A stretch of DNA of 64,000 bases from Actinomycetes bacterium (lineage in GTDB: Bacteria; Actinomycetota; Actinomycetes; Mycobacteriales; Mycobacteriaceae): NCBI GenBank assembly GCA_023461275.1, contig JAEYMI010000101.1, positions 1-64,000 on the forward strand. Direction: 5' to 3'. How positions within the stretch are numbered: the stretch's first letter is position 1; every line of letters begins with the position of its first letter. A program made the position numbers and the translations under genes. Below are positions 1 to 9,540 of the stretch, one piece after another. The notes below the pieces were generated by a model, which was not told where the DNA came from, did no database searches, and saw only the letters and a list, made by a program, of their open reading frames with translations.

Positions 1-2
1 TT

Positions 3-134
3 GCTGACGATGCGATCGTTCCGGACAATCCCGGACGTCTTGATCTGGGCTACACCACCGAAGTGCTCTACGCCATCTGGAATCTCAAACAGCAACGCGA
101 GCAACAGGACACCGCGCAAGCAGTAGCTGCCTGA
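3..134 (+). CDS. C-terminal fragment of an unidentified protein (cut by window start)
   Basis: The third frame is open from the window edge to the TGA at 132-134 and encodes the last 43 residues of a protein. The tail is hydrophilic, with a Gln/Glu-rich stretch near the end (LKQQREQQDTAQ). I do not recognise the family. It converges on the M20 gene ending at 159, so it is outside the minus-strand operon that follows. Confidence 0.5.
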   Translation, partial: ADDAIVPDNPGRLDLGYTTEVLYAIWNLKQQREQQDTAQAVAA

Positions 135-158
135 GTGCTCCGCGGAGCACTGGTCCAG

Positions 159-1370
159 TCAGGAACCGAGCAGTCGCAGGGCCATCAGGGCGTATGTTTT
201 GGCGGCGGTCACCAGATCGTCGATGGCGACCGACTCGTCGGGCTGATGCGCTTCGGCGTTGATGTTGCCCGGCCCCAGCACGATGGCCGGGATGTCGAGA
301 TCGCGACTGACGAAACCGCCATCGCACGCGGCGGTCCAACCGCCCACTGACGTCGACGCACCGGCCGCGGTGACCGCGTCGACCGCGGTGGTGACCAGTC
401 GGTGATCGGCGTCCGTCGCAAAGCCCGGCATCTCCATGGTGACCCGAACATCGACTTCGATTCCGTCGGAGTCGATGTCGGCCTTCGAGATCGCGGCCCG
501 CAGCTGCTCGGCGATGATCTCGGCCTCCTCGTCGGGCATCAGGCGACGGTCGACGCCGAGCGAACACATCGGTGCGACCACCGAAATACCTTGTCCGCCT
601 TCGATGGTCCCGACATTCCAGGTGCCGGATCCGAGGAGATCGTCAGGTGACATCGCCAGTTGCTCGTGATCGAAACGGATCATGTCGATGATCGACGCGG
701 CGGCATTGATCGCGCTCCGGCCATCCGACGGTCGGCCGGAATGTGCTGCGCGGCCGGTGATGTCGATCTCGAGGTACGACGCCCCGCGGCACCCGCGAAC
801 CACCTGCAGGTCGGTCGGCTCGGCCACCACACACCCGAGGAACTCGTCGTCGCTGGGCCGGGTCACGAAGTCCCGCACGCCGGTTCCATGTTCCTCCTCG
901 TCGACGGTGCACACCATCCGCACCGGACCGCCGAGTTCGACGCCATACGCCGCGGCATGTGACAACGCCTGCATCGCGACGACGATGGCGGCCAGCCCGC
1001 CCTTCATATCGGTGGTTCCGCGACCGTAGATGCGCCCGTCGACGACCCGGGGCCGATATGGGTCGGCCGACCAATTCGGGCCGGCCGGCACCACATCGGA
1101 ATGACCGAGGAACATCAACCCCGGGCCACTTCCGGCCGCCAGGGTGGCCACCAGGTTGGGCCGGTCCGACGCCACCTCATGGGTCTCGATGGTCAGTCCG
1201 ACGCGCTCGCACGCCTGTGCCAGCACCGCGACCGCCGCACCTTCGGTACCGCCGGGATTCTCGCTCGGCGCCTCTACCAGCAACGTGGTCAAGAGGGCGA
1301 CCGTATCGGCGTTGATGTGCGAGAGGACGCCGGCCTCGGCGTCGGACAGCTGTGTCGATCGGTCGGTCAC
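159..1370 (-). CDS. M20 family metallopeptidase / amide deacylase (ArgE/DapE type)
   Basis: 403-residue M20 zinc hydrolase. The metal-binding signatures are visible in order: GHSDVVPAG, GRGTTDMKGG and the catalytic TVDEEEHGTG. This family removes acyl groups from amino acids or splits dipeptides in the cytosol. The GTG start (1368-1370) overlaps the TGA of the upstream aminotransferase by 4 nt, so the two are probably translationally coupled. It is the last gene of a minus-strand operon holding an ectoine hydrolase. There it could deacetylate N-acetyl-diaminobutyrate, the step done by DoeB/EutE (a different, AstE-like fold) in proteobacteria. The family call is solid; the substrate is inferred from context. 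Confidence 0.85.
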   Translation of the reverse strand: MTDRSTQLSDAEAGVLSHINADTVALLTTLLVEAPSENPGGTEGAAVAVLAQACERVGLTIETHEVASDRPNLVATLAAGSGPGLMFLGHSDVVPAGPNWSADPYRPRVVDGRIYGRGTTDMKGGLAAIVVAMQALSHAAAYGVELGGPVRMVCTVDEEEHGTGVRDFVTRPSDDEFLGCVVAEPTDLQVVRGCRGASYLEIDITGRAAHSGRPSDGRSAINAAASIIDMIRFDHEQLAMSPDDLLGSGTWNVGTIEGGQGISVVAPMCSLGVDRRLMPDEEAEIIAEQLRAAISKADIDSDGIEVDVRVTMEMPGFATDADHRLVTTAVDAVTAAGASTSVGGWTAACDGGFVSRDLDIPAIVLGPGNINAEAHQPDESVAIDDLVTAAKTYALMALRLLGS

Positions 1371-2578
1371 CGCACCATCTTCTCAAGACTGCCCGTCAGG
1401 CGTCGTATTCCCTCATCAATCCGTTCCGGAGTGCTCGACGCGAAACACAACCGCAGCGCGTTACGGAACCGCCCACCGGGGGAGAGCGCCGGACCGGGAA
1501 TGAATGCGACGCCGTCGCCGAGCGCCACCTCGAACAACTCGCGGGTGTCGATCTCGGCGAACTCGCCGGCCAGGGTCACCCACAGGAAGAAGCCGCCCTC
1601 GGGATTGGTGGTGGTGACCCGGTCGCCGAGGTGGGTGGCGATCGAGGCGAGCATCGCGTCCTTGCGCTCTCGGTACAGCGATCGGATGCTCGCCAGGTGG
1701 TCCTGCAGGCCGCCACGTGCGATGTACTCGGCGACGATGTGTTGGTTGGGCACGTTGGTGCAGGTGTCCATCGCCTGCTTGCCGTTGATCAACAACTGTC
1801 GCAGCGACGGATCGGCGTCGACCCAACCGACCCGCCAACCCGGCGCGAGGATTTTGGAGAAGGTACGCACCGAGAACACCAGCGGGTCAGCCGGGCTCAG
1901 CGTCTGGAAGGTCGGGATGTCCGTACCGGCGAACCGCAGCAGTCCGTAGGGGTCGTCGTCGATGATGACCGCGCCCCACTTGTGCGCCAGGCGGAGCAGT
2001 TCTCGTCGACGCTCCTCGGAAAGTGTGACACCAGAAGGGTTTTGGAAGGTGGGGATGGTGTAGATGGCCTTGGGGGTCTGGTGGGTGTGGCGGACCAGGT
2101 CCTCGAGTTGGTCGACCTGCATGCCGTCGTCGTCGACCGGCACCTCCAGCAGCTGCGCACCGTAGGACAGCGCGGTCGCCGAACCGTTGGTGTACGTGGG
2201 GGATTCGACGATCACCAGGTCACCCGGATCGACGAACAGTTTGGCGGCGAGGTCGAGGCCCTGCATGCCGCCGGTGGTGATGACCAGACGTTCATGCGAC
2301 GACGGGTCGGGGGTGGTGGCCAGATAGTCGACCAGAAGCTGCAGTAGCCGCGGTTCACCTTCGGTGGCGCCATAGGTGAACGACGAGTTGTCCAGGATCT
2401 CGCCGGCGATCTGGCGGAACTCGTCGGCCGGAACCGCCTCGTCGGCAGGCGAACCCATGGCGAAGCGCACGATGTCGTGGGTTTGCGCGGCCAGCAGTGA
2501 CGTCGACGAATCGATCATCGACCCCACCAGATCTTTGGCGCGGCCGGCCAACGGGATCGTCGGGCTGGTGGTGGTCAC
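1367..2578 (-). CDS. PLP-dependent aminotransferase, class I/II (2-aminoadipate/LysN-like)
   Basis: Fold-type I aminotransferase without the GntR DNA-binding domain of MocR proteins. The PLP-lysine region reads SVRTFSKILAPGWRVGW, and the cofactor-binding DDPYGLLRF segment is upstream of it. I prefer the GTG at 2576-2578 (403 aa) because GAGGAG lies about 7 nt upstream; a GTG at 2606-2608 would add ten residues but lacks a ribosome binding site. It lies between the ectoine hydrolase and the M20 gene. The operon already has a class III transaminase, so this enzyme probably handles a second amino-acid substrate, which I cannot name. Confidence 0.8.
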   Translation of the reverse strand: MTTTSPTIPLAGRAKDLVGSMIDSSTSLLAAQTHDIVRFAMGSPADEAVPADEFRQIAGEILDNSSFTYGATEGEPRLLQLLVDYLATTPDPSSHERLVITTGGMQGLDLAAKLFVDPGDLVIVESPTYTNGSATALSYGAQLLEVPVDDDGMQVDQLEDLVRHTHQTPKAIYTIPTFQNPSGVTLSEERRRELLRLAHKWGAVIIDDDPYGLLRFAGTDIPTFQTLSPADPLVFSVRTFSKILAPGWRVGWVDADPSLRQLLINGKQAMDTCTNVPNQHIVAEYIARGGLQDHLASIRSLYRERKDAMLASIATHLGDRVTTTNPEGGFFLWVTLAGEFAEIDTRELFEVALGDGVAFIPGPALSPGGRFRNALRLCFASSTPERIDEGIRRLTGSLEKMVR

Positions 2579-2620
2579 GGTGCGCTCCTCATCTCGGGTG
2601 CTTGTCACTTCTCGATCAGC

Positions 2621-3814
2621 TCACTTCTGGATCAATTCACGGGGAAAGCTGGTCAGCGTCTCGACGCCGGTCGGACTGACCCGGACCGACTCGGAAAGCT
2701 CGAAACCGTAGTCCTCCATCCACATTCCGCAGATGATGTGAAAGGTCATGTTGGTCTCCAGCACACTCTCGTCCTCCGTGCGGATGCTGATGGTGCGCTC
2801 ACCCCAATCAGGCGGGTAGCCGATGCCGATGGAATAGCCCAGGCGCGAATGCTTTTCGAGGCCGTATTTGGCCAGCGTCCAGTTCCAGGTGGATGCGAGT
2901 TCACGGGTCGCGATACCGGGACGGATGGCGTCGAGCACGTTGTTGAGACCCTCGATGGTGGCGTTGGCGACGTAGTCGAGATCCTTCGACGGCTTGCCGA
3001 GTGACACCGTGCGCGCCAGCGGGCAGTGATATCGGTTGTGGGCGCCGGTCAATTCGACGACGACGGCTTCGTTGTCGACGAAAGTGCCCTGATTCCAGGT
3101 GAGATGCGGGGTGTCGGCGGCGGCGCCGGTGGGCAGCATCGGCACGATCGCCGGATAGTCACCACCGAACTGATCGGTGCCGGTGATCTGCGCCTGCGAA
3201 ATGGCCGCGGCCGCATCACATTGCCGCACACCGACATCGATGGTGTCGACCGCGGCGCGCATCGCCTCGCCGCACACCATGCCGGCCTGCCGCATGAGTT
3301 GCACCTCGGCGTCGGACTTCACTGACCGGACCCAGTTCACCAACTCGAAGTTGTCGACGAGCTTCCATTCCGGGATCGCGTTGAACAGTGCGCGATAGGC
3401 CTTGGGGGTGAAGAAGTGTGAGTCCATCTCCAGACCCACTGAACCGGCTCGCGATGCCGGCGCGATGAGGTGACGCTGCCGCAGAGCCCACGCCACCCAG
3501 TCGAAGGGATGCAGATGTGGCCGTTGCACATAGGATTCCGGGTAGCCGACGATCTGATCTTCTGGGAGCCACGTCGTGCGGTGCGCGCCATGGGCATCCA
3601 TCTCGCGGGCGAAGAAGACCATATCGTCGTCGATCGGGACGAACAGCATCTGCGGGGTGTAGAACGACCACGCGTTGTAGCCGATCAGGTAGAAGATATT
3701 CGCGGGATCGGTCACGATGATCGCCGACAAACCCTGCCGGTCCATCAGTTCGCGCACCTTGGTGAGGCGGTGCTGGTATTCGCTGTCGGTGAACAGCTGC
3801 GCGCCGAGATACAC
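2621..3814 (-). CDS. doeA: Ectoine hydrolase DoeA/EutD (M24 peptidase-like fold)
   Basis: 397-residue creatinase/prolidase-like protein. It matches my memory of DoeA along its length, including TDPANIFYLIGYNAWSF, IVGYPESYVQ, QFGGDYPAIVPMLPTGA, NRYHCPLART and GYSIGIGYPPDWGERT. DoeA opens the ectoine ring to give N-acetyl-diaminobutyrate. The M24 metal ligands are mostly replaced: ELTGA where DxG is usual, and GYSIG where GHGIG is usual. This fits the DoeA/EutD group rather than a metallo-prolidase. The start is GTG 3812-3814, preceded by AAGGAGG; the reading frame continues upstream, but that part overlaps the intergenic region. The aldehyde dehydrogenase gene lies immediately upstream in the operon. 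Confidence 0.85.
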   Translation of the reverse strand: MYLGAQLFTDSEYQHRLTKVRELMDRQGLSAIIVTDPANIFYLIGYNAWSFYTPQMLFVPIDDDMVFFAREMDAHGAHRTTWLPEDQIVGYPESYVQRPHLHPFDWVAWALRQRHLIAPASRAGSVGLEMDSHFFTPKAYRALFNAIPEWKLVDNFELVNWVRSVKSDAEVQLMRQAGMVCGEAMRAAVDTIDVGVRQCDAAAAISQAQITGTDQFGGDYPAIVPMLPTGAAADTPHLTWNQGTFVDNEAVVVELTGAHNRYHCPLARTVSLGKPSKDLDYVANATIEGLNNVLDAIRPGIATRELASTWNWTLAKYGLEKHSRLGYSIGIGYPPDWGERTISIRTEDESVLETNMTFHIICGMWMEDYGFELSESVRVSPTGVETLTSFPRELIQK

Positions 3815-3857
3815 CCCTGCGTCCTCCTTGCCTGAATCGTGGCCGGAATTGTGCCGG

Positions 3858-5324
3858 TCAGCGTCGCGGGATCGGGCGTGCGACGTACTTGACGTCGAGA
3901 AACTCCTCAATGCCCAGGCGTCCGCCCTCACGACCGAGACCGGACTCCTTGATCCCGCCGAACGGGGCCGCCGGGTTGGAAACCAAACCGGTGTTGGTCC
4001 CGACCATACCGACCTGCAGCCGGCTCGACAGCGTGTCGAGCCGATCGACGTCCTGGCTGAACACGTATCCGACGAGGCCCCACGGGGTGTCGTTGGCCAG
4101 GGCGAGCACCGCGTCGTCGGCGGCCGAACCGGTGCCGTCGAAGGCGATGATCGCCGCGACCGGGCCGAAGATCTCGGTCGACATCAGGTCGGCGTCGGCG
4201 GAAACCTCGGTGAGCACGGTGGGTGGGTAGAAGTGGCCGGGCCCCTCGGTAGGGCCTCCGCCGCAGCGGATGGTGGCGCCCTTGGCGACGGCATCTCGCA
4301 CCAGTGCATCGACCTTGTGCACGGCTTTGGCCTCCACGAGCGGCCCGATCGTCAGGCCGCTCATTCGGGCGGTGAGCTTCTCGGTGAACTCGTCGATCAC
4401 GCTGCGGTGCACAAAGATTCGGTTGGCGGCGGTGCACGCCTGCCCCATGTTGCGCATTTTGGCCACCATGGCACCGTCGACGGCGCGGTCGATGTCGGCG
4501 TCGTCGCACACGATGAACGCCGCGTTCCCGCCGAGCTCCATCGACGTTCGCATCACCGTGCGTGAGGCCTGGGAGAGCAACAGTTTGCCCACCTCGGTGG
4601 AACCGGTGAAGCTCACCTTGCGGGCCAGACCTGACGACATCCATTCGCCGACAACCGAACCCGGGTCGGACGTGGTGACGACGTTGAGTACGCCGGCGGG
4701 CAGCCCGGCGTCGGCGAGAATGTCGGTGAGCAGCAACGATGTCAGCGGGGTCAGCTCGGCGGGTTTGAACACCATGGTGCACCCGGCCGCGATCGCGGGC
4801 CCGATCTTGCGGGTTCCCATCGCCAGCGGGAAGTTCCACGGTGTGATCAGAACGCACGGTCCGACAGGCTGTTTGGAGACGACGATGCGGTTGGCGCCGT
4901 CACCGGTGACGGTGTGATCCCCACCGATCCGGACCGCTTCCTCGGCGAACCATCGGAAGAACTCGGCGCCGTAAGCAACCTCACCGTTGGCCTCGGCCAA
5001 CGGCTTACCCATCTCGGCGGTCATCACCGACGCGATCTCATCGGTCCGGTCGACGATGAGTTGGTAAGCACGGTAGAGGATTTCGCTGCGTGAGCGCGGG
5101 GAGGTGGCGGCCCAGGCATCCTGGGTGTCGGCGGCCGTCTGCAGCGCGCGGCGTGCGTCGACGGCGGTGCCATCGGCAACGCTCGCCAAAACCTCACCGG
5201 TGGCCGGGTTCTCGACGTCGAAGGTCGCACCCGACGACGCGGGGGTCCACGCACCACCGATGAACAACTCGGTGTGGATGGTCTCGATCGCACGGGGTGC
5301 GGTGGACGGGTGAACGGCGGTCAT
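3858..5324 (-). CDS. NAD(P)-dependent semialdehyde dehydrogenase (succinate/aspartate semialdehyde type)
   Basis: 488-residue aldehyde dehydrogenase. It has the PWNFPLAM cofactor motif, FTGSTEVGK, the general-base motif ELGGNA and the nucleophile in GQACTAANR. The ATG at 5324 has AAGGAGA upstream, and its first bases overlap the TGA of the FAD/Fe-S gene by 4 nt. GabD-like enzymes oxidise short semialdehydes. Next to doeA and a class III transaminase it would do the DoeC step, oxidising aspartate semialdehyde to aspartate. Family is certain; substrate is inferred. Confidence 0.85.
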   Translation of the reverse strand: MTAVHPSTAPRAIETIHTELFIGGAWTPASSGATFDVENPATGEVLASVADGTAVDARRALQTAADTQDAWAATSPRSRSEILYRAYQLIVDRTDEIASVMTAEMGKPLAEANGEVAYGAEFFRWFAEEAVRIGGDHTVTGDGANRIVVSKQPVGPCVLITPWNFPLAMGTRKIGPAIAAGCTMVFKPAELTPLTSLLLTDILADAGLPAGVLNVVTTSDPGSVVGEWMSSGLARKVSFTGSTEVGKLLLSQASRTVMRTSMELGGNAAFIVCDDADIDRAVDGAMVAKMRNMGQACTAANRIFVHRSVIDEFTEKLTARMSGLTIGPLVEAKAVHKVDALVRDAVAKGATIRCGGGPTEGPGHFYPPTVLTEVSADADLMSTEIFGPVAAIIAFDGTGSAADDAVLALANDTPWGLVGYVFSQDVDRLDTLSSRLQVGMVGTNTGLVSNPAAPFGGIKESGLGREGGRLGIEEFLDVKYVARPIPRR

Positions 5325-8230
5325 CGGCGGTCTCCTTCTGAATCGAGTGCGTCGGAAACGATCTCGGCGAGATGGCGTCCGGTGGAGGTGATGGATGGGT
5401 CGACGGCACGGAGATGGTCGACGGCCATGGCGCAACTGAATCCGTCGGTGATCACCGGTCGTTGCGGACTCTCGCGCAGGGCGGGCGCCAAGGCATGTTC
5501 GGCAACGGCCATGCTGACCTCGTAGTGCCCTTTCTCGAAGCCGAAGTTGCCTGCCACGCCGCAGCATCCCTCGGCGGAGTGCGTGGTGACACCGAGCCGG
5601 GCCAGGGCGTCGAGGCCGCCGCGCGCGCCGAACGTCGCGTGCTCATGGCAATGGGTTTGCACGGTCACCGATTCGGGCAGGCCGACCGGCTGCCATCCGT
5701 CGCTGATCAGTGCGTCGACGATGCGCGGCAGATACGATGCGAAGCTGTGCACGCGTCGCGACACGCGGCGTGCGGCGTCGGAGTCGACGAGCTCGGGCAG
5801 GTCCTTACGCAGGGCCGCGGCGCAACTGGGTTCGGGTACGACGATCGGCCGATTCGATCCGTCGTCGAGCGCCCGGGCCGTGCGGGTCAGCACCTTTCGG
5901 GCACGGTCGAGTTGGCCGGTGGAAATCCAGGTGAGTCCACAGCAGTTGTCCGCCGCGCACCCGACCCGGTCGCCGGCGGCGCCGAGGACCCGGGTTGCCG
6001 CGACCGCCACCTCCGGACGGAAAGCCTTGGTGAAGGAGTCGATGAACAGAACTGTCTGCGAATCAGGCTGTACCGGTGCGAGATCGGTGACCGCGGCATG
6101 TCGTCGGCGTCTGGGGGCGAAAGCGGGCATGGTCCGACGCGGATCGATGCCACCGGCACGCGCGACGAGAGATGCTGCGGGTGAGCCCAATACGCGATTG
6201 ATCAGCGGTGCCGCCACACCGGCGGCGCCAAGCCAGGCCGGCATCCAGCCGAGCGAGTAGTGCGCGAGCGGCCGCAGCTTGCGCCGGTAGTGATGGTGCA
6301 GGAACTCCGCCTTGTAGGTGGCCATGTCGACGCCGGTCGGGCAATCAGTTGAGCAGGCCTTGCAGGACAGGCATAGATCGAGGGCATCGGCGACATCGGT
6401 TGATGCCCAACCGGAGTCGACGTCGGGCGCGGTACGGACCATCTCCTGCAGGACGCGGGCACGACCACGGGTGGAATCCTTCTCGTCGCGGGTGGCGCGA
6501 TAGCTGGGGCACATCACCCCGCCACTGGTGCTGCGGCATCGTCCCACGCCGATGCAGCCCTGCACGGCATGCACGAACGGCAGCGGTTGGAACTGCGTCG
6601 GCCAATCCCGTTGGGGGACATCGGCGAGCGCGAGGTCGTCGGTGATGGATGCCGGGTCGGTGATGCTGTGCGGGTTGAGGATGGCGTCGGGATCCCAGAT
6701 GCGTTTGAATTCGGTGAACGCATCGAGCATCTCGGGGGAGTACATGATCGGTAGGAGTTCCGAGCGCGCCCGGCCGTCGCCGTGCTCGCCGGAGAGCGAT
6801 CCACCGTGCGAGACGACGAGATGTGCTGCGTCGGTGCAGAAACGGCGCATGACATCGCGGCCCTCGGCGGTGCGCAGGTCGAAGGTGATGCGCACGTGCA
6901 TGCAACCGGCACCGAAGTGGCCGTACATGACGCCGGTGAGTCCATGGACCTCCAAGAGATCCTGGAAGTCGGCGAGGTAGTCGGCCAGACGTTCGGGGGC
7001 GACTGCCGCATCCTCCCAGCCGGGCCAGGATTCGTAGCCGGTGCCCACCGACTCGTCGTCGGGGTCGATCAGCCGCGCCGACAATCCGGCGCCGTCCTCC
7101 CGAATCCGCCAGAGTTCCTTGCGCTGCAGCGGATCATCGACGGTGGTCGCGTCGACCATCCGTCCGGTGGTCTGTAGCTCATCGACGAGTCGTTTGGCGA
7201 CGGCCGGCACAGTCGTTTCCGATCGTGTTGCGGCACTGAGCTCATCGACGTCGATGAACAGCCACGCGTTGCCCTCCGGCAGGCCCTCGACGGTGTGCGG
7301 CCCACGTCGTGCCGCCATGGTGGCCACGATCTTTCGGTCGATGCCCTCAATGGCCGACGGTCGGTAGGGCAGGATGGTCGGCACGTCACGTGCGGCGTCG
7401 ACCACCGACTCATACCCGACGCACACCAGCAGTGACGACGATGCGGTCGGTACCAGTGTCACCGTCGCCGATACCACGAGCGCGCAGGTTCCCTCGCTGC
7501 CGACCAGTGCGCGTGCAACGTCGAATCCGTTCTCCGGCAATAGGTGTGCTAGATGGTAACCCGACACCTGACGCGGGATGGTCTCCAGCTGGGTGCGCAG
7601 AATGGCCAGATTCGCCGACGCCAGCTCGCCGAGTGCTTCGGTGATCTCGGCGGCCCGACGTGCGGCGGGCTCATCGTCGGGATCGGTGGCATGCATGCCG
7701 TGACGGGTGGCGGTCAGGCGCAGCCCCTCGGCGGTCACGATGTCGAGGCTCACGATGTGGTCGGTGGTACGGCCGTGGCGGACGGAGTGATTGCCGCAGG
7801 CGTCGTTGCCGATCGCCCCGCCGAGGGTGGCCCGCGATGCCGATGACGGGTCCGGTGCGAAGGTCAGTCGGCCGTCGGTCGCGGCTCGTGCGTGGGTCGC
7901 CAGGGTGGTCAGTACGACGCCGGATTGTGCAGTGGCGGTGCGCTGTTCGGCATCGACGTGCGTGATCTCGGTCATGTGACGCGACATGTCGATCACGATC
8001 CCGCGGCCGATTGCGTTGCCGCCCATCGATGTTCCGCCGCCACGTCCGATGACCGGGATGCGATTGGTGTGTGCGTGGGCCATTACGGCCGCCACCTCGT
8101 CGGCCGACCGGGGGAACACCACCGCCAGCGGTGAAACACGATAATTCGAGGCGTCGTAGGAGTATTCGGCCAGTCGCCGTGGCGAGGCGTCGACCTCGAC
8201 GCCGAGCGTGGTGAGGGACTCGATGTCCAT
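5321..8230 (-). CDS. FAD-linked oxidase / Fe-S fusion (D-2-hydroxyacid dehydrogenase type)
   Basis: 969-residue fusion. The N-terminal half is a vanillyl-alcohol-oxidase-type FAD domain with IGRGGGTSMGGNAIG and the GGAIGNDACGNHSVRHGRT segment. It is followed by an FAD-oxidase C-terminal domain (VMYGHFGAGCMHVR and SLSGEHGDG). The C-terminal third holds a 4Fe-4S motif (CLSCKACSTDCPTG) and CCG-type cysteine motifs (DNCCGLTW, AEGCCGVAG). Fusions of this kind oxidise D-lactate, D-2-hydroxyglutarate and related acids. ATG 8230 overlaps the TGA of the upstream transaminase; a GTG at 8233 is also possible. It is not part of known ectoine pathways, so its substrate here is open. Confidence 0.85.
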   Translation of the reverse strand: MDIESLTTLGVEVDASPRRLAEYSYDASNYRVSPLAVVFPRSADEVAAVMAHAHTNRIPVIGRGGGTSMGGNAIGRGIVIDMSRHMTEITHVDAEQRTATAQSGVVLTTLATHARAATDGRLTFAPDPSSASRATLGGAIGNDACGNHSVRHGRTTDHIVSLDIVTAEGLRLTATRHGMHATDPDDEPAARRAAEITEALGELASANLAILRTQLETIPRQVSGYHLAHLLPENGFDVARALVGSEGTCALVVSATVTLVPTASSSLLVCVGYESVVDAARDVPTILPYRPSAIEGIDRKIVATMAARRGPHTVEGLPEGNAWLFIDVDELSAATRSETTVPAVAKRLVDELQTTGRMVDATTVDDPLQRKELWRIREDGAGLSARLIDPDDESVGTGYESWPGWEDAAVAPERLADYLADFQDLLEVHGLTGVMYGHFGAGCMHVRITFDLRTAEGRDVMRRFCTDAAHLVVSHGGSLSGEHGDGRARSELLPIMYSPEMLDAFTEFKRIWDPDAILNPHSITDPASITDDLALADVPQRDWPTQFQPLPFVHAVQGCIGVGRCRSTSGGVMCPSYRATRDEKDSTRGRARVLQEMVRTAPDVDSGWASTDVADALDLCLSCKACSTDCPTGVDMATYKAEFLHHHYRRKLRPLAHYSLGWMPAWLGAAGVAAPLINRVLGSPAASLVARAGGIDPRRTMPAFAPRRRRHAAVTDLAPVQPDSQTVLFIDSFTKAFRPEVAVAATRVLGAAGDRVGCAADNCCGLTWISTGQLDRARKVLTRTARALDDGSNRPIVVPEPSCAAALRKDLPELVDSDAARRVSRRVHSFASYLPRIVDALISDGWQPVGLPESVTVQTHCHEHATFGARGGLDALARLGVTTHSAEGCCGVAGNFGFEKGHYEVSMAVAEHALAPALRESPQRPVITDGFSCAMAVDHLRAVDPSITSTGRHLAEIVSDALDSEGDRR

Positions 8231-9513
8231 CACGCCCGGGTCGCGGCGAGCGCGGCGGCGAAACGCTGCACGCCGAGTTCGATCTCGTCGGCGGTGACCA
8301 CCAGCGCCGGAATCAGTCGGACCACGTTGCCGGCCGGGCCGCAGGTGAGGGTCAGCAGCCCGTGAGAGGTGGTGGCCTGCTGGACGGCGGCAGCGGTTGC
8401 GGCAGAGTCGAATTCGATGCCGGCCATCAGCCCGAGACCGCGGATGTCGCCGACGCGTTCGTCGTCACCGATCTGGGTCCGGAGTGCGGCCAGGAGTTGA
8501 TCGCCGCGCACCGCGGCGTTGTCCACCAGTCCTTCGTCGGCGATCACCTCAAGGGTCGCGACACCGGCGGCCGCGGCAACCGCATTGCCGCCGTACGTAC
8601 CGCCCTGTGAGCCGGGCCAGCCCTTGCTCATCAGATCGGTCGGCGCCGCGATCGCCGAGATCGGAAATCCCGACGCGATGCCCTTGGCGGTGACGATGAT
8701 GTCGGGGACGACGCCATCGGCGTGCTGGTGGCCCCAGAATCGGCCGGTGCGGCCGCAGCCGGCCTGCACCTCGTCGAGGATCAGCAGAATGCCGTGGTGA
8801 TCGGCGCGTTCGCGCAGTCCCTGCAGGAAACGCGGCGGGGTCGGCAGGTAGCCGCCGTCGCCGAGGACGGGTTCGATGATGAAGGCCGCGGTGTCGTTGG
8901 GTGCGACGCGCGAGGTGAGCAGGTAGTCGAGTTCACGCAGCGCGAAGTCGACGGCGGTCTCGGTGTCCCAGCCGTAGCGGAAGGCGTATGGGAACGGCGC
9001 CATGTGCACGCCGCCCATCAGTGGGGAGAATCCGGCGGAGAATCGGGTGCCCGCCGAGGTCAGCGTGGCGGCGGCGACGGTACGGCCGTGGAAGCCGCCT
9101 TGGAAGGTGATGATGTTGGGACGCCCGGTTACCATGCGCGCCAGCCGGATTGACGCCTCGACGGCCTCGGAGCCGGAGTTCGCGTAGAACACCGAATCGA
9201 GCCCGTCGGGCAGCGCCTCGCCGAGGGCAGCGGTCAATTCGAGCAGCGGTGGATGCATCACGGTGGTGTACTGGGCGTGAATCACCCTGGCGCACTGGGC
9301 TTGTGCGGCTGCGACGACGCGCGGATGGCAATGCCCGGTACTGGTGACGCCGATGCCGGTGGTGAAGTCGAGGTAGTCGTGTCCGTCGGTGCCGTGAATC
9401 CAGGAACCGCGGGCGTGATCGACGACCACCGGCGTGGCCTGTTTGAGCAATGGGGACAGGCGTGCCCGGGTGGCGGTCGTGGATTTGGCGATCGCGGTGT
9501 CGGTGGCGGTCAT
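8230..9513 (-). CDS. Class III PLP aminotransferase (DABA/GABA transaminase-like)
   Basis: 427-residue class III aminotransferase. It has the N-terminal DYLDFTTGIGV segment, NSGSEAVEASIRLAR for phosphate binding, LILDEVQAGCGRTG with the PLP-contacting Asp, and the Schiff-base lysine in TAKGIASGFP. The family includes 4-aminobutyrate and 2,4-diaminobutyrate transaminases. It is the first structural gene behind the marR-like gene, with only 55 nt between them, which hold a palindromic operator. In an ectoine pathway it would be the DoeD step, making aspartate semialdehyde for the dehydrogenase at 3858-5324. A GABA role is the main alternative. Confidence 0.85.
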   Translation of the reverse strand: MTATDTAIAKSTTATRARLSPLLKQATPVVVDHARGSWIHGTDGHDYLDFTTGIGVTSTGHCHPRVVAAAQAQCARVIHAQYTTVMHPPLLELTAALGEALPDGLDSVFYANSGSEAVEASIRLARMVTGRPNIITFQGGFHGRTVAAATLTSAGTRFSAGFSPLMGGVHMAPFPYAFRYGWDTETAVDFALRELDYLLTSRVAPNDTAAFIIEPVLGDGGYLPTPPRFLQGLRERADHHGILLILDEVQAGCGRTGRFWGHQHADGVVPDIIVTAKGIASGFPISAIAAPTDLMSKGWPGSQGGTYGGNAVAAAAGVATLEVIADEGLVDNAAVRGDQLLAALRTQIGDDERVGDIRGLGLMAGIEFDSAATAAAVQQATTSHGLLTLTCGPAGNVVRLIPALVVTADEIELGVQRFAAALAATRA

Positions 9514-9540
9514 GCGTCCACGGTGACGCCCGATCGTATG

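Noticed and set aside
3815..3931. Longer N-terminus of the ectoine hydrolase
   Set aside because: The extra residues are Arg/Ser/Asp-rich without homology to DoeA, overlap the end of the dehydrogenase gene, and the GTG at 3814 has AAGGAGG.
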